From Nicotiana tabacum (taxonomy: Eukaryota > Streptophyta > Magnoliopsida > Solanales > Solanaceae), in the NCBI RefSeq assembly GCF_000715075.1, contig NC_134087.1:157963436-158027435 (forward strand): 64,000 nucleotides of DNA. The letters are read 5' to 3'. This document shows positions 12,120-24,534 of the stretch, piece after piece (the first letter of the stretch is position 1; every line of letters starts with the position of its first letter). Below the pieces are notes generated by a model. The model saw only the letters and a list, made by a program, of their open reading frames with translations. It was not told where the DNA came from and made no database searches. The position numbers and the translations under genes are program-made.

Positions 12120-12510
12120 CTTGTGAGGAATTTCGGACTAAGTGAGGCCGAGGGCCATATGTGAGGATATGTTGAGTGATATGAGGCCGAGGGCCTGAGA
12201 TACTCTATATGCCACGCGGTGGCTTGAGTGATGTGAGGATATGCTGAGTGATGATGCCACGAGGTGGCTTGATATAGCGCTTGGACCGTAAGGGGCCACT
12301 CCGGAGTCTGCACACCCATAGTGAGCGCGGGTACCCATGTGATTTGAAACAGTGGTAACAATGACACTGTATGATGCAATTTGGTCAGGTAACAATGGCT
12401 GACCATTATGCTGAGTGATTGTGAGGTAGCCCGAGGGGCTGATACTGCACTGAGAGTGAGCCCGAGGGGCTGATATTATGCCGAGCGATTGATATTGTGC
12501 CCGAGGGGCA
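12120..12510 (+). repeat. Array of short hairpin-forming units in LTR A
   Basis: Recurring units include GCCCGAGGGGC followed by TGATA, GAGGCCGAGGGCC, and GCCACG(C/A)GGTGGC. Each can fold on itself, and they are spaced by GAGTGA-type linkers. The 3' LTR carries the same array (20190-20580). Open frames on the minus strand across it (up to 140 codons) are by-products of the repeat. Confidence 0.7.
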
Positions 12511-13122
12511 GATTTTTTACATGTCATTTACCTGTTAAATTACCTGTTACTTGTTTTCAAAAGGAATATCATTTGATTTTTTCACTGATTTACTGCTTAA
12601 AGTGATTTTACTGCTTGATATGGAATTGCTTTGTGCCTTTATGTATTTTCATACTTTCAGCCATTATTTGTAATTATTACTCACTGAGTCGGAGTACTCA
12701 CATTACTCCCTGCACCATGTGTGCAGATTCAGGCATCGCAGAGTCTGTTCCTAAGCGCTGATTCCTTCCAGGCTAGGCAGTGATTTGGAGTTACGAGGTA
12801 GCTGTTGACGTCCGCAGCCACTTGTCTCTCTTATCCTCTATCATTTATGTTTTCTTCAGACTGTTTTATTGAATTCCGTACTTTGTAGACCTATAGCAGA
12901 TTCTGTAGTAGATCATGATTTGTGACACCCCGGTTTGGGCTGTGTCGGGATGGTTCCTGCTGTTATTATCGTTAAAATCTGCAATTTATGAATGCTATGT
13001 TATATTTTATTACTGTTTATGATGATTAACTGTTTAAAAGAGTTGTTCCGTTTGGGTTTGGCTGGCTTTATCTTCACGAGAGGCGTCATCACGACCGGGT
13101 TCGGGATTGAGTCGTGACAAGT

Positions 13123-13135
13123 TGGTATCATAGCC
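13123..13135 (+). other. Primer-binding site of Gypsy A
   Basis: TGGTATCATAGCC lies 3 bp after the LTR end. It differs by one base from the usual initiator tRNA-Met match TGGTATCAGAGCC. Confidence 0.8.
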
Positions 13136-13320
13136 TAGGTTACTTAGGTCTCACGAGTCATGAGCAGGTTTTGTAGAGTCTTACGGATCGGTGCGGAGAC
13201 GTCTATATTTATCCTCGATAGGCTGCAAAACCTTTAGGAAAAATTTTATTTTCTTGAAACTCTTGTCGTGCGAACTAGTTGGTCCGAGTACTAAACTTCT
13301 GATATTCCATTCTCTCACAG

Positions 13321-14850
13321 ATGGTGAGGACGCGAGCTACCGGACGAGGTGGACGACCACTAGTTCCACCCACTGAGGCCACCAGAGGCCGTGGACGCGG
13401 TCGTGGACGTGGCAGAGGCAGAGCAGCGAGGGCAACACCTGTTGATGTGTCGGCTGCCCCGGCTCCAGATCAGGCTCCTGCTATGGATGCTCCAGCAGCA
13501 CCAGTTCAGGCACCAGCTGTGCCTATCGTGGTTCTGGGTCTTCAGGAGGCCTTGGCATAGATCTTATCAGTTTGCACTAGCCTGGCTCAGGCAGTTTCAG
13601 CCACTACAGCAGCAGCTACTTCACAAGCCGGGGGAGGCAATCAGACCCCCGCTGCTCGCACACCTGAGCAGGTAGTGCAGGGACTACAGACACCGGGGGC
13701 ACCTCCATCTCAGCCGGTTGCACCAGCTTAGGAGTTTGTTGTGCCGGTTATGCCGGATGGTGAGAAGCGTCGTCTTGAGAGGTTTGGTAGACTCCAGCCT
13801 CCGTCATTCAGTGGTACCGAGGGCGAGGATACCCAGGGTTTTCTTGATAAGTTTCAACGGATGCTCCGTACAACCGGGATTCTTGAGACTAGTGGTGTGG
13901 CATTTACCACATTTCAGTTTACTGGGGATGCCTTCACATGGTGGGAGGCGTATGAGAGGCGTAGGCCGGTTGGAGCAGCGCCCCTTACTTGGCAGCAGCT
14001 CTCCACTCTCTTTTTGGAGAAGTATGTGCCGCAGTCCCGCAGAGAGGAGCTGTGTAGACAGTTTGAGTGGTTGCGACAAGGGGATATGATTGTGTCACAG
14101 TATGAGTTGAGGTTTTCTGAGTTGTCCCGTCATGCCATTTGGATGGTTCCGACAGATCATGAGAGGATCAGGAGATTTGTTGATGGCCTCAACTGTCACC
14201 TCCGTATTCTTATGACCTGAGAGAGGGTGTTGGGTGCTACGTTCAAGGAGGTGGTCAATATAGCTTGTGAGATTGAGACGGTTCACCGTCAGGATCGGGA
14301 GGAGAGGGAGGCCAAGAGGCCTCGAGCATCTGGCAGTTATAGTGGTGCTTCTTCGAGGGGCCAGTTTCAACATGGTAGAGGCCATTCTTTCAGGCATGCT
14401 CAGTCAGCCCGCCTAGAGTATCGCGGGGCATCTTCGGGTCATGGTGATCATGGATCTCAGCGGGGCCAGTCATCACTTAGTGCCCTTCCAGCCTAGAGTT
14501 CATCTCGTGCCCCGTCAGCTCAGGGTTCTTTTATGCCGAGTGCATCAGCTGGTCACTCTGATTCGAGGGGTTACCTTCAGTCCTCTTCTCCAGCACCTGG
14601 GAGTTGTTATGAGTGTGGAGAGTTTGGACATGTGTGGAGGCAGTGTCCTCATCGTATGGCTAGTTCATCTCAGCAGAGGAGTCAGCCCTCGACTACTACT
14701 CCAATTACCTCACTACCCGCCCAACCAGCTAGGGGTGGAGGTCATGCGGCTAGGGGTCGCCCCAGAGGGGGAGGTATATCGGGGGCGGTCAGGCCCGTTT
14801 CTATGCACTTCCTGGCAGGCCAGATGCTATTGCTTCAGATGCTGTCATTA
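13321..14850 (+). pseudogene. Gypsy A gag (decayed)
   Basis: The start ATG is followed by an Arg/Gly-rich N-terminus (MVRTRATGRGGRP, then GRGRGRGRGR) and a Pro/Ala-rich stretch. The retrotransposon gag domain is at about 13741-14220, with the block FTWWEAYERR and the motif SRREELCRQFEWLRQG. A CX2CX4HX4C zinc knuckle (CYECGEFGHVWRQC) lies at 14605-14646. In-frame stops lie at 13558, 13732, 14218 and 14494. Most can be explained as CAG to TAG or CGA to TGA. The frame shifts again between the zinc knuckle and the protease. The product would have packaged element RNA; this copy cannot make it. Confidence 0.88.
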
Positions 14851-17800
14851 TAGGTATTGTTTCAGTCTGCCACAGCGACGCCTCTGTATTATTTGATCAC
14901 GGTTCTACCTTTTTTTATGTGTCATCATACTTTGCTCGTTATTTGGGTACGCCCCGTGAGTTTCTTGCTTTACCTGTTCATGTATCTACCCCAATGGGCG
15001 ATACTGTTGTTGTAGACCATGTGTACCGGTCATGTGTGGTGACTATTGGGGGCCTGGAGACCCGAGTGGATCTATTGCTATTGAGCATGGTGGATTTTGA
15101 TGTCATTTTGGGCATGGATTGGCTATCTCCGTGTCGTGCTATTCTAGACTGTCATGCTAAGACAGTCACTTTGGCTATACCGGGTGTACCGTAGATTGAA
15201 TGACATGGTGTGACTGATTATATCCCTAGTAGAGTGATCTCTTTCTTGAAGGCCCAACGTATGGTTGGGAAGGGTTGCCTTTCATATCTAGCATTTGTGA
15301 GGGATGTTGGAGCTTAGACTCATAGTATTGATTCTGTCCCAGTCGTGAGGGATTTTCCCGATGTTTTTCTTGCAGACCTACCGGGCATACCACCGGACAG
15401 GGATATTGATTTTGGTATTGACCTGGTGCCGGGCACTCAACCCATTTCTATTCCGCCTTATTGTATGGCTCCAGCAGAGTTGAAGGAATCGAAAGAACAG
15501 TTCCAGGAACTCCTAGATAAGGGGTTCATTCGACCTAGTGTGTCCCCTTGGGGTGCACCAGTTTTGTTTGTGAAGAAGAAGGATGGCACAATGAGAATGT
15601 GCATTGATTATAGGCAATTGAACAAAGTAACGATCAAGAACAAGTATTCTTTGCCTCGCATTGATGATTTATTTGATCAGCTTCAGGGAGCGAGGGTGTT
15701 CTCCAAGATTGATCTCCGTTCGGGTTATCACCAGTTGAAGATCAGGGATTCAGATATTCTTAAGACTGTTTTCAGGCAGATATTGTCATTATGAGTTTCT
15801 TGTTATGTCCTTCGGGCTAACCAATGCCCCAGTAGCATTCATGCATTTGATGAACAGTGTATTTCGGCCTTATCTGGATTCATTCGTTATTGTATTCATT
15901 GACAATATTCTGGTGTACTCGCTTAGTCAGGAGGAGCATGCGGAGCACTTGAGGGTTGTGTTGTAGAGATTGAGGGAGGAGAAGCTCTATGCAAAATTCT
16001 CCAAGTGTGAGTTTTGGCTCAGTTCAGTGGCTTTCTTGGGGAATGTGGTGTCCAGCAAGGGTATACAGGTTGATCCGAAGAAGATAGAGGCGGTTCAGAG
16101 TCGGCCCAGACCGTCCTCAGCCATAGAGATTCGTAGCTTTCTTGGGTTAGCAGGCTATTATCGCCAGTTTGTTCAGTGATTTTCATCCATTGCATCGCCC
16201 TTGACCAAGTTGACTCAGAAGGGTGCTCCATTCGTATGGTCGAAAGAGTGTGAGCAGCGCCTTCAAAAGCTCAAGACAGCCTTGACCACATCTCCAGTAC
16301 TGGTTTTGCCATCAGCTTCGGGTTTATATACTGTGTATTGTGATGCTTCGAGAGTTAGGATTGGTTGTGTATTGATGCAAGAGGGTAGAGTTATTGCTTA
16401 TGATTCTCGTCAGTTGAAGCCCTACGAGAAGAACTACCCCGTTCATAATTTGGAGTTGGCTGCCATATTTCACGCATTAAAGATTTGGAGACATTACTTG
16501 TATGGCGTATCTTGTGAGGTGTTCACTGATCATCGTAGTTTTCAGCATTTGTTCAAGCAAAAGGATCTTAATTTGAGGCAGCAAAGATGGCTGGAGTTGC
16601 TTAAGGATTATGATATCACTATTTTGTACCATCCGGGAAAGGCCAATGTGGTGGCCGATGCTTTGAGCCGAAAGGCAGTGAGTATGGAGAGTTTGGCATA
16701 TATTCCAGTTGGGGAGAGACCTCTTACAGTTGATGTTCAGGCCTTGTCCAATCGGTTTGTGAGGTTGGATATTTCGGAGCCCAGTCGGGTGTTGGCTTGT
16801 GTGGTTTCTCGGTCTTCTTTATATGATCGCATCAGAGAGCGCCAGTATGATGATCCGCATTTGCTTGTCCTTAGGGACAGAGTCCAGCATGATGATGCCA
16901 GAGATGTGACCATCGGTGATGATGGTGTGTTGAGGATGCAGGGTCGGATTTGTGTGCCCAATGTGGATGGGCTTAGAGAGCTGATTCTGGAGGAGGCCCA
17001 TAGCTCGCGGTATTCCATTCATCCGGGTGTCGCGAAGATGTATCAGGATTTGAGGCAGCACTATTGGTGGAGAAAAATGAAGAAAGATATTGTGGGATTC
17101 GTAGCTCGGTGTCTCAATTGTCAGCAGGTGAAGTATGAGCATCAGAGACCGGGTGGCTTATTTCAGTAGATGGTTATTCCTGAGTGGAAGTGGGAGAGAA
17201 TCACGATGGACTTTGTGGTTGGACTTCCTCGGACTTTGAAGAAGTTCGATGCTATTTGGGTGATTGTGGATCGGCTGACCAAGTCTACGCACTTCATTCC
17301 TATGTGTACTACTTATTCTTCAGAGCGGTTGGCAGGGATTTATATCCGGGAGATTGTTCGGTTGCATGGCGTTTCTGTTTCCATCATCTCAGATAGAGGT
17401 ATGCAGTTTACTTCGCAGTTTTAAAGAGCCGTGCAGAGAGAGTTGGGTACTCAGGTAGAGCCGAGCACAGCGTTTCATCCTCAGACAAACGGACAGTCCG
17501 AGCGTACTATTCAGATATTGGAGGACATGTTGCGTGATTGTGTTATTGACTTTGGAGGTTCGTGGGATAAGTTTCTACCACTTGCAGAGTTTGCTTACAA
17601 CAACAGCTACCAGTCGAGTATTCAGATGGCTCCATATGAGGCTTTGTACGGGAGGCGGTATAGATCTCCGGTTGGTTGGTTCGAGCCCGGCGAGGCTAGA
17701 CTATTAGGGATAGATTTGGTTCAGGATGCCTTAGAGAAGGCGAAGGTGATATAGGAGAGGCTTCGTACAGCGCAGTCACGTCAGAAGAGTTATGCGGACC

Positions 17801-18306
17801 GGAAGGTTCGAGATGTGTCCTACATGGTCGATGAGAAGGTCTTGCTGAAGGTTTCGCCCATGAAGGGTGTTATGAGATTTGGGAAGAAAGGCAAGTTGAG
17901 TCCTCGGTTCATTGGACTTTTTGAGGTGCTTCGGAGGATTGAGGAGGTGGCTTATGAGCTTGCTTTGCCACCCAGTCTGTCGAGTGTGCATCCGGTATTT
18001 CATGTTTCTATGCTCCGGAAGTATAGTGGGGATCCGTCTCATGTTTTGGACTACAACACGGTTTGGTTGGATGATGATTTGACCTTTGATGTGGAGCCAG
18101 TAGCTATTTTGGGTCGCCAGGTTCGAAAGTTGAGGTCAAAGGATATAGCTTCAGTGAAGGTGCAATGGATAGGTCGGCCCATGGATGAGGCTACCTGGGA
18201 GACCGAGCGGGAGATACAGAGCAGATATCCTCATCTGTTTGAGGCTTCAGGTATGTTTCTTGACTCGTTCAAGGACGAACGTTTGTTTAAGTTGGGGAGG
18301 ATGTGA
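14851..18306 (+). pseudogene. Gypsy A pol: protease, RT, RNase H, integrase, chromodomain (decayed)
   Basis: Domains in order: aspartic protease around LFDHGSTFFYVSS (14890), with the Pro of the family's DPGS motif changed to His; RT from about 15420 ([20 protein letters not shown]) to 16180; RNase H at about 16330-16680 ([25 protein letters not shown]); integrase with an HHCC finger (H...HPG...CLNC, about 17000-17130), then DFVVGLPR, ISDRGMQFTS and a downstream catalytic Glu; and a C-terminal chromodomain-like block (VKVQW...EATWE, 18150-18205). The RT active site reads FIDNILVYS where FIDDILVYS is expected, so a catalytic Asp is lost. Stops occur at 15193, 15316, 15964, 16177, 17167, 17422 and 17752, and the frame shifts near 15775. 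Confidence 0.88.
18292..18301 (+). other. Polypurine tract of Gypsy A
   Basis: TTGGGGAGGA abuts the 3' LTR start TGTGATGACCC. The last codons of pol overlap this tract, so the coding region runs up to the LTR. Confidence 0.85.
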
Positions 18307-21191
18307 TGACCCGGCCCGCCGTCTCATGAGTTGCCACTCCATTTTCCCCATTTTTAGCTTCCTTATGTTTCATTATCCATATCTTGTGTAATCGAGTTGA
18401 TTTGAAGTGGTTTTAATAAGAAATAAAACACTTAGTCTCTTTTAAGAAGACATAAGTTGGAAAAGTCAATCGGATGTTGACTTATGTGTTAGAGAGTTCG
18501 GATGTGAGTTCCGATGGTTCGGTTAGCTTCGGGAGGTGATTTGTGACTTAGGAGAGTGATCAGAAGTAGTTTTGGAGGTACGATGTAGAATTAGGCTTGA
18601 ATTGGCGAAGTTAGTAATTTGGCGAATTCCGATTGATAGGGAGATTTTGATCCGAGGGCCGGAATGGAATTCCGAGAGTTTCTGTAACTTCGTTATGTCA
18701 TTTTGGACTTGTCTGCAAAATTTGAGGTCATTCGGACGTAGTTTGGTTGGGTTTTTTTTTTATCAAAAATGGAATTTGGAAGTTCTTGAGATTCATAGGC
18801 TTGAATTCGATGTGATTTGGTGATTTTGGTGTTAGTCGAGGTGTTTTGATGATTGGAACGAGGTTGAATAATGTTTAGGATGCGTTGGTGCTTTTGGTTG
18901 AGGTCCCGGGGGCCTCGGGTGTGTTTCGGGTGAGTTTTGAGCGAGTACGGACACCCCGAAACTCAGAAAAATGGAGGGAGCAGCAATTTTGGCGTGGACC
19001 GTGCTCCTTTTCGCGCTGGTGCACTGGCCTAGTGTTGGCCGCGTCAAAGTCGCCGCGGTCGTGAAGACTGCAGGTTGCTGGTCCTACTTCGGAAGCTCAT
19101 ATCTTTTGATCTACAAGGAATTTTGAGGTGATTCAAAAACGAAAGTTGTGGCCAAAATACTAATGCATGTCCCTGCAGAGCAAGACATGTGCGGCCGCGG
19201 TCGTTTTTGCGTGGACCCCGCTGGTTTTGCACGGACCGCGGTCATTTTTGTACGGTCAGCGGTGTCGGTATCCGAGGGGTACTCTATAAATATGAGGTTT
19301 TGGGTTTTATTTAATATTTTGACCTAGAGAGCTCGGATTTTGGCGATTTTTTAAAGGTTTTTCAAGAAATTCATCGGGGTAAGTGATTTTAACTCAGATT
19401 TGGCTAGAATACATGAACCTATCACTGAATTCATCATTTAATTTGTGATTTGAAATGGAATTTGCGAAGAAAATTGTGAAACCATTCAAAAATGTAAAAT
19501 GATGATTTGAAGGACCAAATGGTATCGGAATTGGATAATTTTGGTATGGTTAGACTCGTGAGGGCATGATGATTCTGAAAATGTAAATTTTACCTGATTT
19601 CGAGATGTGGGCCCGGGGCTCGGGTTTTGCTAATTTCGAGATTCTTGATATTTTTCGATTAGGTATTGTCCCCTTAGCATATTGTAATGTATTCGCTCTA
19701 ATTTTGGTTAGATTCGACGCGCGTGGAGGCCGATTGGAGGGGCAAAGACGTTGCGAGCTAGAGATTTCACCTGTTCGAGGTGAGTAATGATTGTAAATTA
19801 TGTCCTGAGGGTTTGAACCCCGGATTTGCACATCGTAGTACTATATTGAGGCAAGATACGTGCTGGATGATGAGCGTGGGGTCTTTTACTACTGGGGATT
19901 GTGACTTGGTCCATCCCGATTGATGATTTTACCGAATATTTGACTGAAATGTATTTGTTATCATCATGATCTGGGCTGATTGCCATATTTGGGCTTCGTG
20001 CTAACTAATTGAACCCTTCGGGGATTTTTATCATTATTTCCTCACTGTTTTGACTTATTACATGAACTCAATCCTGTTTATCTCTACTGTTTTACAAACT
20101 CATCCACTTTTACTCAGATTGGAAATTTAAATGATATTTCTAAATGATGTTTTGGCTGAGAACTACTATTTTACTAATTCCCGAGGGGCTTGTGAGGAAT
20201 TTCGGACTGAGTGAGGCCGAGGGCCATATGTGAGGATATGTTGAGTGATATGAGGTCGATGGCCTGAGATACTTTATATGCCACGTGGTGGATGGAGTGA
20301 TGTGAGGATATGCTGAGTGATGATGCCACGAGGTGGATTGATATAGCGCTTGGGCCGTAAGGGGCCCCTCCGGAGTCTGCACACCCACAGTGAGCGCGAG
20401 TACCCATGTGATTTGAAATAGTGGTAACAATGATACTGTATGATGCAATTTGGTCAGGTAACAATGGCTGACCATTATGCTGAGTGATTGTGAGGTAGCC
20501 CAAGGGGCTGATACTGCACTGAGAGTGAGCCCGATGGGCTGATACTATGTCGAGCGATTGATACTGTGCCCGAGGGGCGGATTTTTTACTTGTCATTTAC
20601 CTGTTAAATTACTTGTTTTACTTGTTTTCAAAAGGAATATCATTTGATTTCTTCACTGATTTACTGCTTAAAGTGATTTTACTGCTTGATATGGAATTGC
20701 TTTGTGACTTTATGTATTTTCATACTTTCAGCCATTATTTGTAATTATTACTCACTGAGTCGGAGTACTCACATTACTCCCTGCACCATGTGTGCATATT
20801 CAGGCATCGCATAGTCTATTCCTGAGCGCTGATTCATTCCAGGCTAGGCAATGATTTGGAGTTACGAGGTAGCTGTTGACGTCCGGAGCCCCTTGTCTCT
20901 CTTATCCTCTATCATTTATGTTTTCTTCAGACTGTTGTATTGGATTCCGTACTTTGTAGACCTATAGCAGATTCTGTAGTAGCTCATAACTTGTGACACC
21001 CCGGTTTGGGCTGTGTCGGGATGGTTCCTGCTGTTATTATCGTTAAATTTCGCAATTTATGAATGCTATATTATATTTTATTACTGTTTATGATGATTAA
21101 CTGTTTAAAAGAGGTGTTCCGTTTGGGTCTGGCTGGCCTTGTCTTCACGAGAGGTGCCATCACGACCGGGTTCGGGGATTGGGTCGTGACA
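18302..21191 (+). repeat. 3' LTR of Gypsy A (2890 bp)
   Basis: It aligns along its length with 10153-13119. The main difference is the absence of about 68 bp after position 19147, between short repeats (TTGTAGCC and TTATGGCC in the 5' LTR). A poly-T run of nine at 18752 is another difference. The GC-rich block, TATA box (19285) and hairpin array (20190-20580) are retained. Confidence 0.93.
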
Positions 21192-22238
21192 AGTGTCTTT
21201 GTGTTGGCGAAGTATTAAATCTTGTCAATAAGCTTACTGAGAAAGTTATATCTGGTCGGGAATTATTGGAAAGATACATTAATGCCCCAATTGTACTAAG
21301 ATATGGTACTTCGGCACCAAGAAACTCTTCATCATTTTCATGAGGTCGTAATAGATCTTTCTTTATATCAAGTGATCTCACAACCATCGGGGTACTCAAT
21401 GGATGTGCTTTATCCATATAGAATCACTTTAAAATCTTTTTGGTGTATGTTGATTGATGGACAAATATTCCATCTTTCATATACTCAATTTGTAGACCAA
21501 GACAAAATTTTGTCTTTCCAAGATCTTTCATTTCAAATTCTTTCTTCAAACAGCCTACTATTTTTGCAAGTTCCCTAGGAGTTCCAATGATATTTAAATC
21601 ATTAACATACACGGCGATTATAACAAATTTAGATCCAGACCTTTTTATAAAGACACAGGGACAAATTGGATCATTCTTGTACCCTTCTTTCAACAGGTAT
21701 TCACTCAGGCGATTGTACCACATATGACCTGATTGTTTCAATCCGTATAATGATTTCTGAAGCTTTATTGAACAAGTTTCTCGAAAACTTTTATATGCTT
21801 TTGGCACTTTGAATCCCTCAGATACTTTTATAAAAATTTCATTGTCTAATGATCCATACAAATAGGCTGTAACAACATCCATTAGATGCATATCAAGTTT
21901 TTCTTGCACTGCTATATTTATGAGATACCTGAAGGTGATAGCATCCACTACAGGAGAATATGTCTCCATATAATCAATTTCACGCCTTTGGAAAAACCCT
22001 TGTGTCATAAGTCGCGCTTTATATCTAATGACTTCATTTTATCATTTCGTTTTCGCAGAAAAACCCATTTATACCCTACTGGCTTTATGCCTTCAGGTGT
22101 TCGAACTATGGGTCCGAAGACTTCACGTTTTCCAAGTGAAGTTAACTCTGCCTGGATAGCGTCTTTCCATTTTGGCCAATCATTTCTCTGTCTACATTCA
22201 TTGACAGATTTTGGTTCAAGATCCTCATCTTGTTGCAT
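21192..22238 (-). pseudogene. Copia reverse transcriptase (N-terminal and central part)
   Basis: Minus-strand frames give WKDAIQAELTSLGKREVFGP, then GYKWVFLRKRN, then VDAITFRYLINIAVQ, MDVVTAYLYGSLDNEIF, KSLYGLKQSGHMWYNRL, an active-site block AVYVNDLNI, and PDITFSVSLLTRF. These are the ordered Copia RT blocks. The YVDD box reads YVND, so one catalytic Asp is missing, and a frame break lies near 22005. The domain stops at the Gypsy A target site and continues at 10147. Confidence 0.87.
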
Positions 22239-22325
22239 TATTTCAACAACAATGTTATAAGCAAAAATGTTATCTATAACAATATTATTTCGATTCCACC
22301 TTTTCCTGGTTGAGACGTAACTTAT

Positions 22326-23580
22326 TTATATCTCTTCATTCTTATTATTTTCAGGTACCTGGACCTCCTCTAAGGTCTTATTATTTGTTACATCTTGGGG
22401 CTCTTCTTGAGCCACTACCTCTGTGTTATGTTTACTTTGATCACTTGCTCCTTTTCTTCTTCGAGGATTTTTATCTTTAGAACCGATTGGTCTATCACGT
22501 TTCAAGCATGGCTTAGACTCATTTGCTTTAATTAATTGTCCTGTTGGGATATCAACTCGAATTGGAGCATTAGCAGTTGGAATGTGTGACTTAGTCACCC
22601 TTGGTAGGTCAGTGAATGCATCTGGCAATTGATTTGTAATATTTTGTAAACGAATAATCTTTTGAACCTCTTGTTCACATTGATTTGTTCGAGGATCTAA
22701 ATGAGATAGTGATAATGCATTCCAATCTATCTTCTTTTCAGCTACTTATTTTCTCCCCCTAATGTTGGATATATTGATTCATCAAAATAGCAATCAGAAA
22801 ATCTTGCCGTAAATAAATCTCCAGTCATCGGCTCTAGATATTTTATAATAGAAGGAGATTCATATCCAACATATATCCCCAACCTTCTTTGAGGACCCAT
22901 CTTTGTGCATTGTGGTGGAGCAATTGGAACATATATCGCACAACCAAAGATCCTAAGATGGAAAATATTTGGCTCCTGACCAAAAGCCAATTGTAATGGG
23001 GAGACTTTATGATAACTTGTGGGCCTTATCCGCACAAGTGTTGTTGCGTGCAAAATAGCATGACCCCATATTGAAATAGGAAATTTTGTTCTCATAAGCA
23101 TTGGTCTAGCAATTAATTGGAGGCGTTTGATCAATGATTCTGCTAGACCATTTTGTGTATGAACATGAGCAACCGGATGCTCAGTTATTATCCCAGTTGA
23201 AATACAATAATCATTAAATGCTTGGGATGTAAATTCACCAGCATTATCAAGACGAATTGTCTTAATTGCATAATCTGAAAATTGTGCTCTTAGCTTTATT
23301 ATTTGAGCCAACAATCTCGCAAATGTCATATTGCGAGTTGATAGTAAGCACACATGTGACCATCTTGTAGATGCATCTACCAAACCCATATAATATTTGA
23401 ATGGTCCATATGGAGAGTGAATGGGCTTGCATATATCACCATGTATACGTTCCAGAAATGCAAGGGATTCCATCCTAACTTTAATAGTTGATGGTCTAAT
23501 AATTAATTATCCTTGAGAACATGCAACACAAGAGAATTCATTAAATTGAAGAATCTTTTGATTCTTCATTGCATGTCCAT
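22326..23580 (-). pseudogene. Copia integrase and linker (decayed)
   Basis: The minus-strand frame from 23473 contains the integrase core: ERIHGDICKPI (first catalytic Asp), KTIRLDNAGEFTS (second Asp) and HTQNGLAESLIKRL (catalytic Glu), then WGHAILHATTL and the block FGCAIYVPI. The Glu-rich, Lys-rich linker toward RT is at 22326-22628. The HHCC finger upstream (about 23500-23640) is interrupted by stops. All three catalytic acids of the core remain visible. Confidence 0.86.
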
Positions 23581-23589
23581 GTGAATTCT

Positions 23590-24127
23590 CAATTATTTTA
23601 CGCAATATATTAGAACCAGGATGGCCCAACTAGTCATGCCAAATAATAAAATTATCTTGATTAGTAAACTTCTCGTTTATTACGGCATGTGTTTCAATCC
23701 TACTAATACTTGTGTAGTATAAGCCGGAGGAAAGAGCAGGTAACATTTCAAGCACATATTTCTTACCGGACATTATTGTAGTAATATAAAGATATTCAAT
23801 ATTTTCATCATTTGTAGTCTCAATATGATAGCCATTTTGGCGAATATCTTTGAAACTTAATAAGTTTCTTTGAGATTTACTACAATATAATGCTTCATCA
23901 ATAGCCAAATTTGTTCCTCCTGGTAGTAATAAATTGGCTCTTCCAGAACCTTCAATTAATCTTGTACTACCGGATATTGTATTAACATTCGCTTCTTTCA
24001 TTACCATATAAGAGAAATATCTCTTATCTTTTAAAATAGTGTATGTTGTAGCACTATCCAAAAGACATATATCATCTTTATTAATCTTGAGTCCAATTGG
24101 AGACTGGGGAATTTTCATATTCTTCAT
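23590..24127 (-). pseudogene. Copia protease and start of the pre-integrase region
   Basis: The minus-strand frame begins near 24127 and carries DDICLLDSATTYTILKDKRY, where DSA is the aspartic protease active site in Copia form. It is followed by GSGRANLLLPGG and LYCSKSQRNLLSFKDI, typical of this polyprotein region. It runs into the pre-integrase finger at WHD, where the next codon is TAG instead of the expected TGG. Confidence 0.84.
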
Positions 24128-24534
24128 AAAAAAAAGACAAATAATACATCATAAGAAATGTGAAAGACAAGCAGGAAAACAACGTTAAGAAATACATTAG
24201 GAATGTAGAAACTAGCAACACGTGATGCATTAGGAAAATACACTAAAGAAAAATAAACTAGTTGCAAACATAAAAATAAGAACTTTTATAGCTTCATTCC
24301 CCAGTAAGATGATTAGTTCTTCAGTCAATATCTTCAAAGAAGTCTCCAACTTCAAAATGAGTAATATTTGTTAGGCCTTCAAAATCATCATCTTTATATG
24401 CAAGATGTACCTTAGTCATATTTGTTTGAGGGACCTGATTCATCATCATTATTTTGAAAGGTCAAGTATGTCACCACATTATTTTCTTTTTTCTTGAGGG
24501 AAGCTTGATAAAGTTTGACAAAATGTTCTGGCGT

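Larger units (their letters stand above)
10153..13119 (+). repeat. 5' LTR of Gypsy A (2967 bp)
   Basis: It has TG...CA ends. It contains a GC-rich CGCGG/CCGCG block (10830-11190), a TATA box at 11205, an array of short hairpin-forming units (12120-12510) and a terminal palindrome ATCACGACC...GAGTCGTGA. It is 77 bp longer than the 3' LTR, mostly because the 3' LTR lacks about 68 bp equivalent to 11006-11073. Confidence 0.93.
10153..21191 (+). mobile_element. Complete Gypsy chromovirus-type element A (11,039 bp, TSD AGTGT)
   Basis: The LTRs are 10153-13119 and 18302-21191, beginning TGTGA(C/T)GACCCGGCCC and ending GTCGTGACA. AGTGT is found exactly at 10148-10152 and 21192-21196. A primer-binding site follows the 5' LTR and a polypurine tract TTGGGGAGGA precedes the 3' LTR. 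The internal part encodes gag, protease, RT, RNase H, integrase and a chromodomain-like tail in the Gypsy order, all on the plus strand, with many stops and a few frameshifts. The chromodomain-like tail suggests the Del/Tekay group. It lies inside the RT/RNase H region of the older Copia element. Confidence 0.95.

Noticed and set aside
13391..13675. 94-codon frame overlapping gag, and similar frames at 13718, 54391 and 62285
   Set aside because: They are shifted-frame readings of the Arg/Gly- and Pro-rich gag N-terminus and have no independent features.
20174..20596. 140-codon minus-strand frame, with a similar frame at 12138-12527
   Set aside because: Both copies fall on the repeated hairpin units of the Gypsy A LTR and translate into repetitive His/Ser-rich sequence. 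They are by-products of the repeat.
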